From contig CAKVKI010000092.1 of the NCBI GenBank assembly GCA_934754975.1, forward strand, positions 1 to 9,452: DNA of 9,452 nt, given 5' to 3'. Shown here one piece after another: positions 6,825 to 9,452 of this stretch; the first letter of the stretch is position 1, and each line of letters begins with the position of its first letter. The stretch is from an uncultured Alistipes sp. (GTDB taxonomy: Bacteria > Bacteroidota > Bacteroidia > Bacteroidales > Rikenellaceae). The notes below the pieces were generated by a model. It ran no database searches. It worked only from the letters and a program-made list of their open reading frames with translations, and was not told where the DNA came from. The translations under genes and the position numbers were made by a program.

Positions 6825-7634
6825 TCAGGGGTTGTATATGTCTTTGTATCTGAATTCCAGTATTTCCTGTACCATGTGCGCATACTGCCGCGCTTCGGCG
6901 TGACTGTCGTCCAACTGCAGTACGCGGTTGAAATCGTTGAGCGCCGCGCCCCACTCGTTGAGCCGGTAATGAAGCTTGCCGCGCTCGGCGTACAGTTCCG
7001 TATTTTCCGGCTCTGCGGCGATCTGCGCCGTCAGCGCAGCCTTGCGCGCCGCCGGACTCCACAGCCCTTTGCGGCGGATGTAGTCCGCAACTCCCGCATC
7101 GAGCATCTGCGAGACGTCCTCGCCCCGCTCGATCCGTCCGCGCACGTCCGTCGAAGAGAAATCCTGCAGCGGAGCATCCTCCAGCACGGTGATGCGTTCG
7201 GCGAAACGCCCGACCTGCTCGCCGCGGCGGGGATAGACGTATATCGGGTATTCGAGTATTTTTTCGTACTCCTTCCAGCCGTCGAGCCGTTCGAGCTGGT
7301 CGGCGCCCATCAGGATCGAAAATTCCATCTCCGCGCCGTGGTTTTCAGCCAGATAGCGCAGCGTGTCGATCGTGTACGACGGTTTGGGCAGCAGGAACTC
7401 CACCACCGAAGGTTTGATTCGCTCCGGCTGGCGCGATGCGGCGCAGGCTTTTTCCGCCATTTCGAAGCGATCCATTTCGGGCGCCAGCTCCGCGGCCCGC
7501 TTGTAGGGGCTTTGGGGTGAAACGACAAGTACCGCCTCGTCGCACAACCCCTGCTCCACGACGTATTCGGCCAGGGCGATATGTCCTTTGTGTATGGGAT
7601 TGAACGACCCGAAATAGAGCATTACACGCTTCAT
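6825..7634 (-). CDS. nadD: Nicotinate-nucleotide adenylyltransferase with TPR-like C-terminal extension
   Basis: A 269-residue cytoplasmic enzyme that makes nicotinate adenine dinucleotide from nicotinate mononucleotide and ATP, the penultimate step of NAD synthesis. The N-terminal nucleotidyltransferase signature GSFNPIHKGH (9-18) holds the catalytic histidines, and FSSTDVRGRI (159-168) is the family's ISSTxxR phosphate-binding motif. The catalytic domain ends near YIRRKGLW (185-192), as in ordinary NadD of about 190-200 residues. It is followed by some 75 extra residues. Residues about 213-246 (ELYAERGKLHYRLNEWGAALNDFNRVLQLDDSHA) read as one tetratricopeptide repeat. The frame is continuous through the junction. 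The start MKRVMLYFG lies 2 bp after the gmk stop; longer in-frame starts run through gmk. Function of the extension is unknown; protein contact is the usual role of such repeats. Confidence 0.93.
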   Translation of the reverse strand: MKRVMLYFGSFNPIHKGHIALAEYVVEQGLCDEAVLVVSPQSPYKRAAELAPEMDRFEMAEKACAASRQPERIKPSVVEFLLPKPSYTIDTLRYLAENHGAEMEFSILMGADQLERLDGWKEYEKILEYPIYVYPRRGEQVGRFAERITVLEDAPLQDFSSTDVRGRIERGEDVSQMLDAGVADYIRRKGLWSPAARKAALTAQIAAEPENTELYAERGKLHYRLNEWGAALNDFNRVLQLDDSHAEARQYAHMVQEILEFRYKDIYNP

Positions 7635-7636
7635 GG

Positions 7637-8200
7637 CTAACCGGCTATGAATTCGTTGATGATGCGGGTGGTCTCGGCGATGGCTTCGTCGAGCGAGTCG
7701 TTTACGACGATGTGGTCGAATTCGGGGGCTTTCGTCAGTTCGAATTCGGCCTTTGCCACACGGCGGTCGATCACCTCGGGAGCGTCCGTGCCGCGGCCTT
7801 CGAGCCTGCGGCGCAGCTCTTCGATCGAAGGCGGCATGACGAATATCGAACAGGCGTCGCCGCCGAAGATACGCTTGAGGTTGATGCCGCCGATCACGTC
7901 CACGTCGAAGACGATGATGTTGCCTTTGGCCCATATGCGCTCCACTTCCGAGCGCAGCGTGCCGTAGCAGGTGCCCTTGTAAACCTCTTCCCACTCCACG
8001 AACCGGTTTGCGGCCACGGCCTGCATAAACTCTTCGTGCGTCATGAAATGGTAGTCGCAGCCATGCTGTTCGCATCCGCGCGGCGCACGGCTGGTCGCCG
8101 AAACCGAAAATTCGAACTGCGGGAAGCATTTCAGCAATTCGCGTACGATGGTGGTTTTACCCGAACCGCTCGGAGCGGAGAATATTACGACTTTTCCCAT
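7637..8200 (-). CDS. gmk: Guanylate kinase
   Basis: A 187-residue cytoplasmic kinase that converts GMP to GDP with ATP, essential for GTP and dGTP supply. The P-loop is APSGSGKTT (9-17). The GMP-binding region SVSATSRAPRGCEQHGCDY (32-50) keeps Ser34, Arg38, Arg41, Glu44 and Tyr50, with Cys at the position that is Gly in the common RxGE form. FVEWEEVYKGTCYGT (67-81) and IIVFDVDVIGG (95-105) follow as expected. Length is slightly short of the common 200-205 residues but complete. Its ATG overlaps the yicC stop (TAATG, 8202-8198), and nadD begins 2 bp after its own stop, so it is within one transcript. Confidence 0.96.
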   Translation of the reverse strand: MGKVVIFSAPSGSGKTTIVRELLKCFPQFEFSVSATSRAPRGCEQHGCDYHFMTHEEFMQAVAANRFVEWEEVYKGTCYGTLRSEVERIWAKGNIIVFDVDVIGGINLKRIFGGDACSIFVMPPSIEELRRRLEGRGTDAPEVIDRRVAKAEFELTKAPEFDHIVVNDSLDEAIAETTRIINEFIAG

Positions 8201-9072
8201 TATAATATGTTCAGTACCTGTTCTTTGATCTTTTCCAGTTCATCCTTCATTTTAACTACCAGGATCTGGATGTTCGATTCGTTGGCCTTCGATCCCATGG
8301 TGTTGATCTCGCGGCCCATTTCCTGTGCGATGAAGCCCAGTTTGCGGCCTGCGCCCTCTTCGCCCGCGGCTACTTCGCGGAAGTATTTGCAGTGGTTCGT
8401 AAGGCGAACCTTCTCTTCGGTGATGTCGAGTTTTTCAAGATAGAAAATCATCTCCTGTTCCAGCCGGTTGCGGTCCACATCGACCTGCAGTTTTTCGAGG
8501 TTGTCCAGAATCCGGGCCTTGATCGTCTCCGTGCGGGCCTTTTCGAAAGGCACGACCTCCTCCTTGTAAGCCTCGATCCTGTCCACGCGGCCGAGCAGGT
8601 CGGCGATCAGGATGGCGCCTTCCTGCAGGCGGAATGCGTCGAGCTGGGCGGCGGCGGCTTCCGTCGCAGCGATCAGCGCCGCATGCTCCTCGTCGGAAAT
8701 GCTCTCCGTTTCGGTCGATACCACGTCGGGCAGACGCATGATGACGGGCATGATGGCGTCGTAGTCGGCGTCGATGCCTGCGAACGCCAGCGTGTCGGTC
8801 ATCTGGCGCAGGTATTCGCGGAACACCTCTTTATTAATACGCGCCGGCGTCTCCACGGCCTGCGACTCGACGGTCACGAAGACATCGACCTTGCCGCGCT
8901 GGATCGCACGGGCGATGATATTGCGGATTTCGTATTCCGACTGGCGGTATACGGCCGGCAGGCGCAGTCCTAGGTCGAGTTGTTTGGAGTTGAGCGAGCG
9001 GATTTCTACCGTGATCTTTTTATTTTGCAGAGCGGCTTCGCCTTTGCCGAAGCCCGTCATCGATTTTACCAT
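8200..9072 (-). CDS. yicC: YicC/YloC-family endoribonuclease
   Basis: A 290-residue cytoplasmic protein of the YicC/YloC family, members of which have been shown to be endoribonucleases acting on small RNAs and transcripts. It opens with the hallmark MVKSMTGFGKGE and ends with the conserved C-terminal DUF1732 region, including GRKLGFIAQEMGREINTMGSKANESNIQ (242-269). The middle is rich in predicted helices. The start at 9072 is preferred because the family begins at SMTGFG; an in-frame ATG at 9117 would add 15 non-conserved residues and run over the predicted -7 element. First gene of the leftward operon, followed directly by gmk, a neighbour pairing seen in many bacteria. Confidence 0.93.
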   Translation of the reverse strand: MVKSMTGFGKGEAALQNKKITVEIRSLNSKQLDLGLRLPAVYRQSEYEIRNIIARAIQRGKVDVFVTVESQAVETPARINKEVFREYLRQMTDTLAFAGIDADYDAIMPVIMRLPDVVSTETESISDEEHAALIAATEAAAAQLDAFRLQEGAILIADLLGRVDRIEAYKEEVVPFEKARTETIKARILDNLEKLQVDVDRNRLEQEMIFYLEKLDITEEKVRLTNHCKYFREVAAGEEGAGRKLGFIAQEMGREINTMGSKANESNIQILVVKMKDELEKIKEQVLNIL

Positions 9073-9094
9073 TGCGGCGGATGTTAAGTTTCGG

Positions 9095-9102
9095 CAAAAG
9101 TA
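9095..9102 (-). promoter_or_regulatory. Predicted -7 element of the yicC operon
   Basis: TACTTTTG on the minus strand (9102-9095) is an exact match to TAnnTTTG and is the same octamer as the -7 element of the regulator at 940-933. I see no convincing TTG at the right distance upstream, so the call rests on the -7 box alone. The leader would be only about 15-20 nt. Confidence 0.45.
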
Positions 9103-9175
9103 ATAAAAACAATTCAAAAATGCCGGGTGTTCGGGGCGCCGGGTGAAATTTCTTTGAACAAGTTTTGCACAAGTG

Positions 9176-9207
9176 TTGTATTCTCAAGAATATTTTATCT
9201 ATATTTG
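9176..9207 (+). promoter_or_regulatory. Predicted promoter of serC
   Basis: TATATTTG at 9200-9207 matches the Bacteroidota -7 element exactly, with TTG at 9176-9178 as a -33 element 21 bp upstream. Transcription would begin near 9214, about 50 nt before the serC ATG, within a GTTAG/CTAAC inverted repeat (9209-9222). Confidence 0.6.
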
Positions 9208-9262
9208 TGTTAGTAAACTAACAGGTTAGAGTTTCGAAACCTTAAATTCACATCAGAATACT

Positions 9263-9452
9263 ATGAAAAAGCACAATTTCAACGCGGGACCGTCGATCCT
9301 GGCAGACGAAGTACTCGAAAATGCGGCCAAAGCGATTATCGATTTCAACGGATCGGGCCTTTCGCTGCTTTCGATCTCGCACCGCACCAAGGATTTCGAC
9401 GACGTGATGGCCGAGGCCGACGCGCTTTTCCGCGAGATGCTCAACATTCCTG
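9263..9452 (+). CDS. serC: Phosphoserine aminotransferase, N-terminal part only
   Basis: The first 63 codons of a pyridoxal-phosphate enzyme that converts 3-phosphohydroxypyruvate and glutamate to phosphoserine in serine synthesis, and acts in pyridoxal phosphate synthesis in some bacteria. [19 protein letters not shown] is the typical SerC opening, and the segment [22 protein letters not shown] matches the conserved region that usually reads GxSxxExSHRxxxF. The reading frame is open at the window edge; the PLP-binding lysine lies beyond it. The ATG is about 50 nt after a good promoter, so this is likely the first gene of its transcript. Confidence 0.93.
   Translation, partial: MKKHNFNAGPSILADEVLENAAKAIIDFNGSGLSLLSISHRTKDFDDVMAEADALFREMLNIP

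Noticed and set aside
5836..7062. 408-residue version of Ddl starting inside nadD
   Set aside because: The extra 80 residues lie out of frame within nadD; MTRLKIALMAGG at 6822 gives normal Ddl length.
6825..8129. 434-residue version of NadD starting inside gmk
   Set aside because: The added N-terminal residues overlap gmk out of frame and are not conserved; the family start MKRVMLYFGSFNP is at 7634.
9122..9145. Direct repeat GCCGGGTG (9122-9129 and 9138-9145) upstream of serC
   Set aside because: Two 8-bp GC-rich copies are within chance expectation and lie upstream of both predicted promoters without clear symmetry.

Overview
The window looks like chromosomal DNA of a GC-rich gut-type Bacteroidota, most likely Alistipes or another Rikenellaceae. 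The reasons are high-GC codon use, absence of Shine-Dalgarno sequences, Bacteroidota-type promoters (TAnnTTTG at -7 with TTG/TTTG about 20 bp upstream), and the gene families present. The genus is an inference. I see no mobile element, CRISPR array, rRNA or tRNA.

Left region (1-4075): a LacI-family regulator gene, cut by the window edge, reads leftward. It is divergent from a three-gene rightward operon: ribokinase, a 10-helix sugar transporter of the GRP/GlcU-RbsU type, and a secreted nucleoside hydrolase. In the 303-bp gap, a promoter for the operon is followed at once by a 20-bp near-perfect LacI-type palindrome with a central CG. The consistent reading is a ribonucleoside/ribose scavenging module: nucleosides are cleaved in the periplasm, ribose is imported and phosphorylated, and the divergent regulator represses the operon from the operator at its transcription start.

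Middle (4076-4188): a perfect 18-bp hairpin with T-runs in both directions separates two convergent operons.

Right region (4189-9072): a tightly packed leftward operon, in transcription order yicC (YicC-type RNase), gmk (guanylate kinase), nadD (nicotinate-nucleotide adenylyltransferase with a TPR-like C-terminal extension), ddl (D-Ala-D-Ala ligase), a cysteine-rich DUF3109 protein, and a secreted LysM/M23 peptidoglycan peptidase. Junctions run from a 4-bp overlap to a 7-bp gap, so translational coupling is likely. It joins RNA turnover, GMP and NAD synthesis, and cell-wall synthesis and remodelling.

Far right (9073-9452): divergent promoters for yicC and serC, then the first 63 codons of serC (phosphoserine aminotransferase), cut by the edge.

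Most of the window is ordinary housekeeping sequence. The items worth a second look are the operator architecture of the ribose module, the unusual active site of its secreted hydrolase, and the NadD-TPR fusion. I found no convincing new system.
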